Origin: an uncultured Arcobacter sp.
GTDB taxonomy: Bacteria; Campylobacterota; Campylobacteria; Campylobacterales; Arcobacteraceae
Direction of reading: 5' to 3'
Length of the DNA stretch: 5,639 bases
Assembly: GCA_913062735.1 (NCBI GenBank)
Contig: CAJXWI010000200.1
Location: forward strand, 1-5,639
Shown: in pieces, positions 5,637 through 5,639 of the stretch
How the letters are laid out: each line of letters starts with the position of its first letter
Numbering within the stretch: position 1 is the first letter of the stretch
The notes under the pieces: generated by a model
Told to the model about the DNA's origin: nothing
The model's database searches: none
The model's input: the letters and a program-made list of their open reading frames with translations, nothing else
Made by a program: the position numbers and the translations under genes

Positions 5637-5639
5637 GGT

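Noticed and set aside
5616..5639. C-terminal fragment of an upstream minus-strand gene (seven sense codons, then TAA)
   Set aside because: Its position 25 nt before the terminator hairpin is suitable, but 24 bases cannot support a gene call; other frames are equally open here.
5618..5639. Plus-strand gene start with AAAAGGAG next to TTG at 5626
   Set aside because: The TTG touches the purine-rich motif with no spacer, and only a few codons are visible.
1..5639. A new multi-gene defence, mobile or CRISPR-type system
   Set aside because: No repeat arrays, recombinases, toxin-antitoxin pairs or co-directional accessory cassette were seen. The genes alternate in strand and most have their own terminators, which fits an ordinary chromosomal region.

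Overview
The window is 5.6 kb of strongly AT-rich bacterial DNA with five protein genes, four of them complete as far as can be seen and one probably cut by the left edge. Base composition, A-rich AAGG-type ribosome binding sites, isolated -10 boxes in T-rich upstream DNA and the gene content suggest Campylobacterota, perhaps an Arcobacter-like organism. This is an inference from style, not from any marker gene.

Layout, left to right: (1) a DUF1853 protein on +, whose frame is open through base 1; (2) a DEAD-box RNA helicase on -, read from a TTG start and meeting gene 1 tail to tail with overlapping stop codons at 744-747; (3) a 134-bp divergent promoter region; (4) a small stand-alone MOSC-domain protein on +, ended by a strong hairpin terminator; (5) a divergent homologue of the oxygen-dependent coproporphyrinogen III oxidase HemF on +; (6) a 12-bp perfect hairpin that can serve as terminator for genes 5 and 7; (7) a YheS-like ABC-F ATPase on -; (8) at the right edge, a hairpin plus T-run read on -, placed just ahead of the ABC-F start, and a second short inverted repeat.

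Strand changes and terminators suggest that nearly every gene is its own transcription unit; no operon is visible. The helicase and the ABC-F protein fit RNA/ribosome maintenance. The HemF-like protein points to haem metabolism and the MOSC protein to molybdenum-cofactor or sulfur-carrier chemistry. These are separate household functions rather than a joint pathway.

I see no CRISPR, mobile element, RNA gene or defence cassette. The items most worth a second look are the HemF-like protein, which lacks several residues used for metal and substrate binding in E. coli HemF; the ABC-F leader, with a terminator hairpin about 20 nt from the start codon and no visible ribosome binding site; and a nuclease-like residue pattern in the DUF1853 protein.
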